From CAVOXO01 sp963700425 (lineage in GTDB: Bacteria; Actinomycetota; Acidimicrobiia; Acidimicrobiales; Microtrichaceae): a DNA stretch of 64,000 bases. The stretch lies in NCBI GenBank assembly GCA_963700425.1, contig CAVOXO010000007.1:62001-126000 (forward strand). The letters are read 5' to 3'. The translations under genes and the position numbers were made by a program. Each line of letters starts with the position of its first letter. Positions within the stretch are counted from its first letter, which is position 1. The notes beneath the pieces are model-generated. The model was given only the letters and a program-made list of their open reading frames with translations. It was not told the origin of the DNA and made no database searches. Shown here one piece after another: positions 26,720 to 35,696 of this stretch.

Positions 26720-27704
26720 CGGTGGGCCCCTGAGACGGACCGACCCACGCTGGCGGCGTCGATGACGAGGGTGGGCACGGCCCCGGCGGGAACCGACGTC
26801 GGGCCGGAGACCACCTCCGCGAGGAACTGCGCCGCCCGATGCTCGTCGACGTCCTCGAGGCCGGCAGGGCCGTCGGGTCGGCAGCCGTGGAGGTCCACGC
26901 GCGCCCCGCGAACGCATCAGCTCGGTGACCGTGCCGAGAGCGCGGCCGGCGATCGCGTCGTCGACCGGCGGTTCGCCGGTGAGTTCGACGACGACCGCCA
27001 CCACCAGGTCGGCCGGACGTTCGAGCTCGCGCACATGGACCGCTCCTCGTCGCGCGCGTGGCGGGCCAGTGGGCGTGACGGATGAGATCTCCGTCGACCA
27101 TGGGTCGCACCCCGCGGGTCAGATCGCCCTGGCGAGCCGGCGTCAGCGCGTGCCGGCCCGGGGCGTGGCCGAGAACCGAATCGAGAGGCACGGACTCCAG
27201 CGCGACGGGGCACACCCACATGGGCGATGCCAGCGGAACGAATCCCTTGCGGGTGACGCGCAGGAAGCCGACCGTGCTGATCGTGGAGACCTCCATCGCC
27301 ACGGCCTGGTGACGGCCTCGTCGGGATGCGATCGGACGGGCCGGAAGGCCGTCGACCGCATCGACGAGGGGAACCGAGTCCGTCGTCCCGACCGAGATCG
27401 CCGCATCGACGCCGGGGGCGACCGTGGCGTCGGCGAGGTGGAGATCGACGGGCTCACCCTGAGCCACACGGCTCGGACCACGGATCGCGCCGGGCGTGAA
27501 CGCCGACAGCCGCCTGAACGCCGTGAGGGGGTCCACGATGACGACGCCGAGGGCCACTCCCCGAAGGAGGCCGAGGGCGAGCCCGTCCTGCACCCCGCCG
27601 GGAGCGATGACCGTGAGAACCGCCACCAGGGCGAACAGGACCGTGATCACGGTGGGCCGGACACGCGTGCGCCCCCACAGCGCCGAGGTGGTCTCTTCAA
27701 CCAC
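26716..27704 (-). CDS. DUF58 domain protein (two frameshifts)
   Basis: Two N-terminal membrane segments precede a DUF58/vWA-like domain with the characteristic VRPMVDGDLIRHAHWPATARRGAVHVRE stretch, recovered in two pieces. An extra C near 27055 and another near 26905 break the frame. Removing them gives a continuous protein to the stop at 26716. It is the middle gene of the MoxR operon and presumably a client of the MoxR ATPase. The GTG start overlaps the end of moxR by 8 bases. Confidence 0.82.
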
Positions 27705-28676
27705 GCGGAACCGGCACGGCCGCGATCACCGACCGCAACGCCATGGCCGTCGAGTCGCGGCTCTGCGGCGCTTCGGAGAGACATCGGTGCGACAGAGCGT
27801 CGATGACGACGGCGTGGACGTCGTCGACGGTGACGTAGGTTGCGGCCACGACACGCGGCATGTCCCCTGGCGAGCGCGATCAGGCTCAGGCCCAGCCCGG
27901 GTGGAGGGTCCCGGCGCCAGCGGCGGATGGGAACGGATCGCGGTGAGGAGGTCCAGCACGTAGCCCGTCAGTGCGTCGGTGACCGTGAAGTGGGCGACGG
28001 CGTGGCGGGCCTCGACCAGGTCGTCGGGGGACATCAGAGCGCCGAAAGGACGTTGAGGTCCCGATACCCGCGAGAGGATGGCGTGTTCGGCTCCTCGATC
28101 GGGCCGACCGAGCGACGTGACGAGGGAGAACCGGTCGAGCTGGCTCTCCGGAAGCGGAAAGGTGCCGGAGTGCCCGTGAGGATTCTGGGTGGCGACGAAC
28201 AGGTGCGGATCGGGGAGCGACCATGTCGAGCCGTCCACGGTGACCTGACCCTCCTCCATCGGCTCCAGGAGCGCGGACTGGGTACGCGGCGTGGCGCGGT
28301 TGATCTCGTCGATCAGCACCACGTTGGCGAACAGCGGCCCGGGCCGGAAGCTCCACTCGCCGGTGGTGGGCGTGAAGACCGTGGTCCCGGTGATGTCGGA
28401 GGGCAGCACATCAGGGGTGCACTGGACCCGGGCGAACGAGCCACCGATCGCGGCGGCGATGGCCTTTCCCAGCAGGGTCTTGCCGGTCCCGGGAAGGTCC
28501 TCCAGCAGGAGGTGACCGCCGCTCAGGACGGCGGCGACGACCGAGGTGACCACATCGGACTTGCCGAGCAGGCTGGCGTTCAGGCTGCCCGTGAGTTTCT
28601 CGGCAACCGCCAAGGGGTCGATTGCGTGCCCGGCGCGGACCTGGCCCGCCTGCTGATCCCCCGGGTCGAGCGACAT
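27697..28676 (-). CDS. MoxR-family AAA+ ATPase (two frameshifts)
   Basis: Chaperone-like AAA+ ATPase. Walker A LLLEDLPGTGKTLLG, Walker B NVVLIDEINRATPRTQ, sensor 1 FVATQNPHGHSGTFPLPESQLDRF are intact in the first frame. After HPPLAPGPSTRAG two extra bases (near 27890 and 27845) must be removed to give LSLIALARGHAA and VVAATYVTVDDVHAVVIDAL, ending with PVPRG at 27697. The start at 28676 is chosen because a -10 box lies 6 nt upstream. It likely activates or assembles complexes with the DUF58 protein. Confidence 0.88.
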
Positions 28677-28682
28677 GCGGTC

Positions 28683-28688
28683 ACCATA
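28683..28688 (-). promoter_or_regulatory. -10 box (TATGGT) for leaderless moxR operon
   Basis: On the minus strand TATGGT ends 6 nt before the moxR ATG at 28676. It is part of a 12-base sequence repeated in inverted orientation in front of tRNA-Asp. Confidence 0.5.
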
Positions 28689-28747
28689 GTTTTCGGCCCG
28701 TCCGGTCTGCCGTCGACGACAATGCGGCCCGCCAACGGGCCAACCGC

Positions 28748-28753
28748 TATGGT
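28748..28753 (+). promoter_or_regulatory. -10 box (TATGGT) for tRNA-Asp/tRNA-Phe
   Basis: TATGGT lies 13 nt upstream of mature tRNA-Asp, a normal distance for a tRNA precursor. The surrounding CTATGGTGACCG (28747-28758) is identical to the moxR promoter core read in the other direction. Confidence 0.45.
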
Positions 28754-28766
28754 GACCGACGGTTCT

Positions 28767-28841
28767 GGTCCCGTGGTGCAGTTTGGAGTGCACGCCGGCC
28801 TGTCAAGCCGGAGGTCGCGAGTTCAAATCTCGTCGGGACCG
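28767..28841 (+). tRNA. tRNA-Asp (anticodon GTC)
   Basis: Acceptor GGTCCCG/CGGGACC, anticodon loop CTGTCAA giving GTC, T-arm GCGAGTTCAAATCTCG. CCA is not encoded. It is 58 bases upstream of tRNA-Phe and probably co-transcribed. Confidence 0.92.
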
Positions 28842-28899
28842 CTACACCCTCGGTTCGCCGAGGGTGTTCCGCTGAGCGGGACGACCCCGCCCGGCACAT

Positions 28900-28972
28900 G
28901 GTCGGGTAGCTCAGTTGGCAGAGCGACCGCCTGAAAAGCGGTAGGTCACCGGATCGACGCCGGTCCCGACCA
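28900..28972 (+). tRNA. tRNA-Phe (anticodon GAA)
   Basis: Acceptor GGTCGGG/CCCGACC, D-arm AGCTCAGTTGGCAGAGC, anticodon loop CTGAAAA giving GAA. The T-loop begins with A instead of the usual T (CCGGATCGACGCCGG), a small oddity. No encoded CCA. Confidence 0.9.
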
Positions 28973-28977
28973 CACAG

Positions 28978-29005
28978 CGAGACCCCCGCTCCGGCGGGGG
29001 TCTCG
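28978..29005 (+). terminator. strong 12-bp hairpin after tRNA-Phe
   Basis: A perfect 12-bp stem (28978-28989 with 28994-29005) closes a TCCG tetraloop. It lies 5 nt after tRNA-Phe and 35 nt after the convergent small ORF, so it may terminate in both directions. There is no long T-tract. Confidence 0.7.
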
Positions 29006-29040
29006 TCGTCGTGACCCGCGGTCGCCGATCCGGCGCGGGG

Positions 29041-29187
29041 TCAGGCGACGTCGGCGCGGGTGATGATCTGCCCCTGTCGTTCGTCGTCGCCGTGGCGGTC
29101 GCACCCGGCGTTGTCGCAGAAGATCAGTGACGTGCGGGCTCGGTGGGTGGGGCGGTCTCTGCCGTCGACGCGACCCCCGTCGAGCAT
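29041..29187 (-). CDS. small Cys/His protein (48 aa), unknown
   Basis: I do not recognise the family. The 48-residue protein is very polar and basic/acidic mixed, with a compact Cys-His cluster (SLIFCDNAGCDRHGDDE) spaced C-x4-C-x2-H that could hold a metal. Almost every codon ends in G or C, which argues for coding. It ends in front of the shared hairpin at 28978-29005 and is divergent from the xylanase gene. No ribosome site is obvious. Confidence 0.42.
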   Translation of the reverse strand: MLDGGRVDGRDRPTHRARTSLIFCDNAGCDRHGDDERQGQIITRADVA

Positions 29188-29236
29188 TCCGGTCAGGGCA
29201 GTAGCCTTGCCCCGCCACGTTCCGACGGGGGGATCG

Positions 29237-30385
29237 ATGAGACAGCACGACCGGGACGGGCCCGGGATTCGAGGCCGCACCGGCACGATGATTCACATCG
29301 GGGCGTGGGTGGTCGCGGCGTCGATCGTCGCGGGGTGTGGCGGATCGGGCGGGGAGCGGTCCGTGCCGACGATGCCGACCGAGGACGTCCCGGCGGCCGA
29401 GTGTCCGCGACCCGACGAGTGCACGACCCACGAACTCGCCTCGTCGAGCGACATCCTGCTGGGAGCGGCGGTGACCGCAGCCCACCTCGACGAGGACGAC
29501 TATCGGGACACGCTGGCCGAGGGCTTCAACAGCATCACGCCGGAGAACGAGCTCAAGTGGGGGTCGGTGCACCCCGAACCCGACGACTGGGAGTTCGGTC
29601 CCCTGGACACCATCGTGGACTTCGCCGAGCAGCACGACATGGCCGTGAAGGGCCACACCCTCATCTGGGACCAGGAGCTGATCGACTCCACTCCCGAGTG
29701 GGTGCAGGCCATCGACGACCCCTCCGAGCTCCGCGCCGTGCTGCGCGATCACATCGGCACCCTCATGACCAGGTACGACGGTCGGATCGACCGGTGGGAC
29801 GTCGTGAACGAGCCACTTCAGACCGTGGGGTCGGAGGTGTACGACAATCACTTCCGGCAGGTCCTCGGCGACGACTACATCGCGGAGGCGTTCCGGATCG
29901 CGGACGAGATCGACCCCGACGCTCGATTGTTCCTCAACGAGGCGACCGTCGAGTACCTGCCTCCGAAAGCCGATTCCCTCCTGACCCTCGTCGCCGATCT
30001 GGTGAGCAGCGACGTTCCGATCGACGGCGTCGGGCTCCAGACCCACCTTGTCGGTGGCGCTCCCGCGCCGGGAGTGATCTCAGGTCTCATCGCGGGGCTC
30101 TCTGCGCTCGGCGTGGAGGTCGCCATCACCGAACTCGACATCCCGATCGACCCAGACGAGGACGCGGCCGTCGGCCTCGAGCGTCAGGCCGACGGCTACA
30201 GCCAGGCAGTCGGCGAGTGCATCGACGCGGGGTGCCGCGAGATCACGGTCTGGGGGTTCACCGACCGGTACACGTGGATCGACGACATCCTCGGCCCCGA
30301 CCGGGACCCTCTGCCCTACGACGCCGACTACGTACCAAAACCCGCCGAGGCGGCCATCCGCGAACGGATCCGAAATGTGGGGTAA
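29237..30385 (+). CDS. GH10 endo-1,4-beta-xylanase, predicted lipoprotein
   Basis: A 382-residue secreted glycoside hydrolase family 10 enzyme acting on xylan. The acid/base Glu is in DRWDVVNEPLQ and the nucleophile Glu in AITELDIPID. Other family marks are FNSITPENELKWGSV and VKGHTLIWD. The N-terminus has a hydrophobic segment ending in a lipobox-like IVAGCGG, so it is probably anchored on the outer face of the membrane. A start at ATG 29288 would also retain the signal. It is not next to other carbohydrate genes. A G-rich ribosome site precedes the ATG. Confidence 0.88.
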   Translation: MRQHDRDGPGIRGRTGTMIHIGAWVVAASIVAGCGGSGGERSVPTMPTEDVPAAECPRPDECTTHELASSSDILLGAAVTAAHLDEDDYRDTLAEGFNSITPENELKWGSVHPEPDDWEFGPLDTIVDFAEQHDMAVKGHTLIWDQELIDSTPEWVQAIDDPSELRAVLRDHIGTLMTRYDGRIDRWDVVNEPLQTVGSEVYDNHFRQVLGDDYIAEAFRIADEIDPDARLFLNEATVEYLPPKADSLLTLVADLVSSDVPIDGVGLQTHLVGGAPAPGVISGLIAGLSALGVEVAITELDIPIDPDEDAAVGLERQADGYSQAVGECIDAGCREITVWGFTDRYTWIDDILGPDRDPLPYDADYVPKPAEAAIRERIRNVG

Positions 30386-30513
30386 TCGCGGACGACCGGA
30401 CGGAGGTGCGCCGGGCGGCGGTCCGGCTGTCCACAACCCGAGGTTGACGCTGGGCCCGTCAGCTCCAACAATCCATCGATGACAGACACGGGGACGCGCC
30501 CACCGACCCGTTC

Positions 30514-31702
30514 GTGAGCGCCGCCCCGAAACTCGGATACGTCCCCGCGATCGACGGCATCAGGGGCCTGGGCGTAGCTCTCGTGGTCCTGGTCCACGGC
30601 GCCTACTACGACCTGGTCGGCTTCGCCGGAGTGGTCGACTGGTTCTTCGTGGCGTCGGGATTCCTCATCACCACGCTCGTGATGGAGGAACGCCGCAAGA
30701 CGGGCCGCACCAACTTCGCGCAGTTCTACATCCGCCGCGCCCTTCGTCTCTTCCCCGTTTTGTACGTGCTGTTGGCGTTCACCCTCTTCCTGGGGGTGCT
30801 CTTCGGCGACGAGGAGCTGCAGACGGAAGACCATCGAGGACGTCCTGGCCGGCGGACTGTACGTGTACCACGTGATCTTCCCCGTGGGTGAGGAGTTCAG
30901 CAGGAGCGCCGGACCGGAGATCCGACCGCTCATCCAGTTGTGGTCTCTGTCGGTCGAGGAGCACTTCTATCTGATCGCCCCCGCCGTGGCGGTGATCGCC
31001 ATCACCCGCAACTGGACCCGCCAGCTCATCATCGCCTGTATCGGCTTCTGGGCGTTCGTCACCGTCGCGCGCTGGGCCACCGGGCACGTCGGGCCTCGTT
31101 TCGCCTGGTACCAGCGACCCGACAGCCTCATGTTGGGTATGGCACTGGCCTTCGTCCACGCACGGATGCCGCCGCAGCTCGGCCGACAAGGCACAGAAGC
31201 TCCTGGTTGCCTGCGGGACCGCCGCGACGCTCGTGCTGATGCTCACTTTCTGGACCGGAACGGTCTTCGCCCGCCCCTTCGGGCTCCAGGTGCCCTTCAA
31301 CCCGCTCGGCGACGAGACCCTCCAGACGAGGCTGTTCTGGGGCGAGTACGGATTCAGCATCACCAGCGCCTCGGTGTGCGTCATCGTCCTGACCGCGGTG
31401 CGACAACGCGGACTGGTTCGTGGCCCGGTTCCTCGCCCTGGAAGGTCTGGACCCAGCTCGGGCTCCGGAGCTACACCATCTACATCCTGCACGTTCCGCT
31501 GGGAGTCATCCTGGCCAACGCCCTCGAGGACCAGGTCCCCGGCGGTCTCATCCTGCTCATGTACCTGGTCCTGTTGGTCGTGGGCACCGAAATCGTCCAC
31601 CGCAAGGTCGAGGTTCCGTTCATCGCCATGAAGACGAAGTTCGAGCACGTCGGCTCGACGGGGGCCGACTACGTCGCGGCGGCTACAGATCTGGACACGT
31701 GA
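30514..31702 (+). CDS. acyltransferase 3 family membrane protein (four frameshifts)
   Basis: OafA/YrhL-like integral membrane O-acyltransferase that transfers acetyl or other acyl groups to cell-surface glycans. Family marks are YVPAIDGIRGLGVALVVLVHG (catalytic His), VVDWFFVASGFLITTLVMEE, RRALRLFPVLYVLLAF and LWSLSVEEHFYLIAPA. Later helices come in other frames. Extra bases near 30826, 31183, 31409 and 31442 explain every break; removing them gives a continuous protein ending IVHRKVEVPFIAMKTKFEHV. The GTG start at 30514 begins just before the first helix. It lies beside a GT-C glycosyltransferase, suggesting cell-envelope glycan modification. Confidence 0.8.
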
Positions 31703-33464
31703 GATCGGCAGCCTGCCGGTCGATCCACTCGGGAGAGAGGATGGGTCCGGTCAGGTCGGCTTCGTCACAGCGACGCTCGATGGGAAACGTCTCCCAACCG
31801 TTCGTCCGCGATCGCGTCGTCGACCTTGTCGTTCGGCGTCAGGTAGATCACCCGCCACACCTTGTCGTCGGTCAGCGGGATCTCGATCACCCGCGCCGCC
31901 TCGGGAAGCTCGTTGAGGTCGGCAACCGGATAGAACCTGACCACCTCCGACAACCGGTACACAGAGCGCCCAGGATCCCTCTCCTCCCAACTGGGCTGGC
32001 CGATCACCAGGGAGACCCCCCGCTCGGTGAGGTAGTCGACGTTCGCCATCCTCACATGTCCCGGGTAGTAGAGGGGGAAGGGTCGGCCCTCGCGTGGCCA
32101 CGCGAGCATCCGACAGTCCCAACATGTCGATCGTCGGCAGGTCCGAGTAGTACGAGATCACACCGAGGGGAGCAACCGCTATCAGGGGTTGTCCCGGCTC
32201 CTCGAGACCGCCGGGGAACGTCTCGGCCAGCTTCTCCCCCATCGCCATCCAGGTCGTCGATGACTCGTTCGGCCAGTGGCTGAGTTCCGCGAAGCTGAGC
32301 ACGGGGTACACCCCGTTCGGAAAGACGGTGTGAGCGAGCGAGAACGCCAACAGCACGCCGACGAGCATGATCTGGCGCCGGCGGCTCCGATAGTGGTCGA
32401 TGAGGAACGACGCCACGATGGCCAGAACGGGGAGCACGGGCACCAGGAAGCGGAACTCCATGAAGTCGGCGCCGACCGCCACGACGTAGAGAAGCCACAG
32501 CCCCGTCACGGCGAGGGCGACGTTCATGCCGTCGAGGGACCGGAGGTCCCGCCGGAGCGCCCACCAGCGTCCGATGAGCAGGATGGCCGCGTAGGACACG
32601 AAGAACAACGCGACGTAGAAGATCCCGACCGCGATCGGCACGACCGGGTTGGCGGCCGATTTCGCGTAGAACGTGTTCGGCAACAGGTTGCCGTAGTAGT
32701 CGTAGCTTCCAGACCAGCCACGGTCCGACGAGAACGACCGCCGGCGCCGCCAGCTGGGCAGCCGCCTTCACCATGGCAGAGACCTGTCGATCGGGGCGTC
32801 GCCATTCCCGCCAGAGGTGGGCGACGAACCAGCCGCCGACCAGCACCGCGGAATCCAACCGGGTCAGCACCGCCAGACCGGCCAGTACCCCGGCTGCGAC
32901 CCTGCCGGCCGGCGACACGCGATGGTCGGCCCCGCCGCCGAGGACCAGTACCGCGATCCAGGTGACCAGCGCGGTCTGCAGCATGGTCTCGAGCCCGCCG
33001 GTGCCGTAGCCGACGAAGGTCATGTTGGCGACGAGAACCGCTCCCGCGAACAGCGCACGCTCCTCGCTGCCCAACAGCCGTCGCCCCAGGCGGAGGGCGG
33101 CGGCGAGGGCGGCGACCATCGTGACGATGCCCAGAATCTGGGAGAAGGCGGGCGTGGACCACCCGTAGCGCTCGGGAAGGGCGTGGACGACGGTCCACAG
33201 GAAGTTCGTGTAACCCTCGACGCGCTCGCCCGGGTTGAACACCAGCCCGTCGCCGCGGGCCATGTTCCGGCTGAACCGGTACGTGATGAACGCGTCGTCC
33301 TGCACGAAGCGACCCAGCCACGCCGCCACCACGGCCACGACGTACAGGGCCACGGTGAGCGGCACCCGCCGCTCGCGGATCCAGCCGCCGCGCTCGTCGG
33401 TCATCCGGTGCCACTGGCCGGTGGTGTCGCTCGGCTCCGTCGTGGGCGAGGCCACCTCTGTCAT
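31683..33464 (-). CDS. GT-C family membrane glycosyltransferase, AftB-like (three frameshifts)
   Basis: A polytopic, polyprenyl-phosphate-sugar dependent glycosyltransferase. The N-terminal GRFVQDDAFITYRFSRNMA with the DD motif, and then NPGERVEGYTNFLWTVVHAL, are those of the mycobacterial arabinosyltransferase AftB group. The C-terminal third is an extracytoplasmic domain. Three extra bases, near 32690, 32105 and 31785, change the frame; the protein then reads to WIDRQAADLTCPDL and a stop at 31683. The start is set by a -10 box 6 nt upstream. The 3' end overlaps the convergent acyltransferase by 20 bases. Donor and acceptor sugars are unknown. Confidence 0.75.
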
Positions 33465-33470
33465 CGGTTC

Positions 33471-33476
33471 ACGCTA
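33471..33476 (-). promoter_or_regulatory. -10 box (TAGCGT) for leaderless glycosyltransferase
   Basis: Minus-strand TAGCGT ends 6 nt before the ATG at 33464. Confidence 0.5.
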
Positions 33477-33494
33477 CCGCCGGGCTCCCGGGCA

Positions 33495-34246
33495 TCAGTA
33501 GATGGTCAACAGGTCGAGATGGTCGTCGATGACGTGGTGACCGTCGACGCCCGCCAGTTCGAGGCCTTCGACATCGTCTCGGAGTCCCCGGTACCGCACC
33601 GCCCACCACCCGGCGTCGCGTGCTCCCATGACGTCGGTCCGTACCAGATCACCGACGTGCGCCACGGCGTCGTCGGCCCCCAGGCCCAACCCGCGACGAG
33701 CAGCGTCGAACACGTCGACGGTTGGGCTTGTACGACCCGACCTCGTCGGAGAACGTCAGGTGGTCGAAGACGTCGAGCAGCCCGTGGTGGTCGAGGTAGC
33801 GCCGCAGGGTCGTGGAAGGAGTGATACCCACGTCGCAGATGACACCCATCCGGACGCCGCGGGACCGCCACCGAGCGAGCGCCTCGGCGATTCCGGGCGC
33901 CGGCGTCATCGACGTCGGGTCGTTCCCCGACACGATGACATCGACCATGGCCTCGACGGCTCCGTCATCCGCCGCCACGCCGAGGATCCCGAGGAGCCGG
34001 TCGACCGCTTCAGAAGGGCTGGTCTGGACGTCGCGTTCCCATCGGTCGCGGTACCACTGCCAGCCCGCGCTCATCGCCGACCGCATCGCGTCGGGGGTGA
34101 CGACGGTTGCCGATCTCGGCGAGGATGTCGACGTTGGCCGTCAGGCGAGCCTCGAACGCCACGGGGCTCTCGGCGAAGATCGTGTTCCAGAAGTCGTAGG
34201 TGATGCCCCGCAGCTCGACCCGGTCCGAACCGGAGACCGTGCTCAT
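33495..34246 (-). CDS. HAD-superfamily hydrolase with DFWNT motif (two frameshifts)
   Basis: Phosphatase-like HAD protein. Motif I reads GITYDFWNTIF: the nucleophile Asp is kept but the acid/base Asp two residues on is Trp, a variant seen in a minority of HAD subfamilies. Motif II is in VRMGVICDVG, motif III Lys in VGSYKPN, motif IV in VAHVGDLVRTDVMGARDAG. Frame changes near 34110 and 33725 are explained by extra bases. The ATG at 34246 overlaps the malic enzyme stop by 4 bases. Substrate unknown. Confidence 0.75.
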
Positions 34247-35646
34247 CGCCCGCGGCAGACCCCATCGGCGATCGCGGCATCACGCGCGGCCGCGGCCACA
34301 GCCTCGACCACCCTCGGTTCGAACACCGACGGGATGATGAAATCGGGGCGGAGGTCGTCCCCGACCACCGACGCGATGGCGTGCGCAGCCTCGACCTTCA
34401 TGTTCTCGGTGATCCGTCGTGCCCCGGCGTCGAAGGCACCGCGGAAGATGCCCGGGAAGGCCAGAACATTGTTGATCTGATTCGGGAAATCGCTGCGCCC
34501 CGTGGCGATCACGGCCGCGATGTCGGTGATCAGCTCGGGCCGGATCTCGGGGTCGGGATTGGCCATGGCGAACACGATCGGCTCCGCGGACATCGACCTG
34601 ACATCGTCGACGCTCAGGAGATCGGGGCCCGACAGGCCGATGAACACGTCGGCGCCGCGGATGACCTCGGAGATCGACCCGGTCAGACGATCGGGATTCG
34701 TGTGTTCTGCGAACCACTGCTTCGAGGAGTTGAGTCCCTGTCGACCGTCGTAGACCGAGCCCTGTCGATCGACACCGACGATGTTGACGACTCCCGCACC
34801 CATGAGGATCTTCGACACGGCCACGCCCGCCGCGCCGACTCCGGCCACGACCACCTTGATGTCGCCGTGGTGCTTGTCGACGATCCGCAGGGCGTTGTCG
34901 AGAGCGGCCAGGGTCACCACGGCCGTGCCGTGCTGATCGTCGTGGAACACCGGGATGTCGAGGGCCTCGACGAGCCTCTCCTCGATCTCGAAGGCCTCCG
35001 GCGCGGCGATGTCCTCCAGGTTGATCCCGCCGAACGTGGGCTCGAGGCGGGTCACGAGATCGACGATGTCGTCGACCGTGGACGTCGAGACGCAGATCGG
35101 GAAGGCGTCGACGCCGGCGAAGTGCTTGAACAGCAGGGCCTTGCCCTCCATGACGGGCATGGCCGCGTACGGGCCGATGTCCCCGAGGCCGAGAACGGCG
35201 GTGCCGTCGGAGACGATGGCCACGGTGTTCCGTCGGATCGTGTAGCGGTGGGACAGTTCGACGTCCTTGGCGATCTCGAGACAGACCCGTGCCACGCCCG
35301 GCGTGTACGCCATGGAGAGGTCGTCGGCATCGCCGACCGGGGCGAGGGGCAGCACCTCGATCTTGCCGCCCTCGTGCATCTCGAAGGTGCGGTCCTGCCA
35401 GGAGAGGATCTCCACTCCCTCGATGTTCTCGATGGCCAGGCGCACCTGTTCCTGATGCGCCTCGCTCATGCAGTTGATGATGATCTCCTCGTCGAGGTGG
35501 GCGGTCTTGACCTCGAAGCCCTCGAGCCCGCAGATGTTCGCCCCCTTGTCGCCGATGGCCACCGCGAGGCGTCCGAGCATGCCCGGACTGTTGATCATCC
35601 GGACGCGGACCTTGACCGAAAATGCCGGTGTGGGGGTGTCTGCCAT
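34243..35646 (-). CDS. malic enzyme with N-terminal ACT domain
   Basis: A 467-residue NAD(P)-dependent oxidative decarboxylase converting malate to pyruvate. The N-terminal ACT domain (residues about 8-80, KVRVRMINSPGMLGRLAVAI) is a small-molecule sensor, probably allosteric. The catalytic part has MAYTPGVARVCLEIA, TVAIVSDGTAVLGLGDIG, the HDDQHGTA metal site and a GxGxxG NAD site (VAGVGAAGVAVSKILMGAG). The start at 35646 is supported by a -10 box 8 nt upstream. The downstream HAD gene is coupled by an ATGA overlap. Confidence 0.92.
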   Translation of the reverse strand: MADTPTPAFSVKVRVRMINSPGMLGRLAVAIGDKGANICGLEGFEVKTAHLDEEIIINCMSEAHQEQVRLAIENIEGVEILSWQDRTFEMHEGGKIEVLPLAPVGDADDLSMAYTPGVARVCLEIAKDVELSHRYTIRRNTVAIVSDGTAVLGLGDIGPYAAMPVMEGKALLFKHFAGVDAFPICVSTSTVDDIVDLVTRLEPTFGGINLEDIAAPEAFEIEERLVEALDIPVFHDDQHGTAVVTLAALDNALRIVDKHHGDIKVVVAGVGAAGVAVSKILMGAGVVNIVGVDRQGSVYDGRQGLNSSKQWFAEHTNPDRLTGSISEVIRGADVFIGLSGPDLLSVDDVRSMSAEPIVFAMANPDPEIRPELITDIAAVIATGRSDFPNQINNVLAFPGIFRGAFDAGARRITENMKVEAAHAIASVVGDDLRPDFIIPSVFEPRVVEAVAAAARDAAIADGVCRGR

Positions 35647-35654
35647 GGCGGCCG

Positions 35655-35660
35655 AGCCTA
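35655..35660 (-). promoter_or_regulatory. -10 box (TAGGCT) for malic enzyme
   Basis: Minus-strand TAGGCT ends 8 nt before the ATG at 35646; the 50-nt spacer to purM makes a separate promoter plausible. Confidence 0.4.
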
Positions 35661-35696
35661 ACGGAGACCACCCACGGCGACGAAGGTGGTCAGGGC

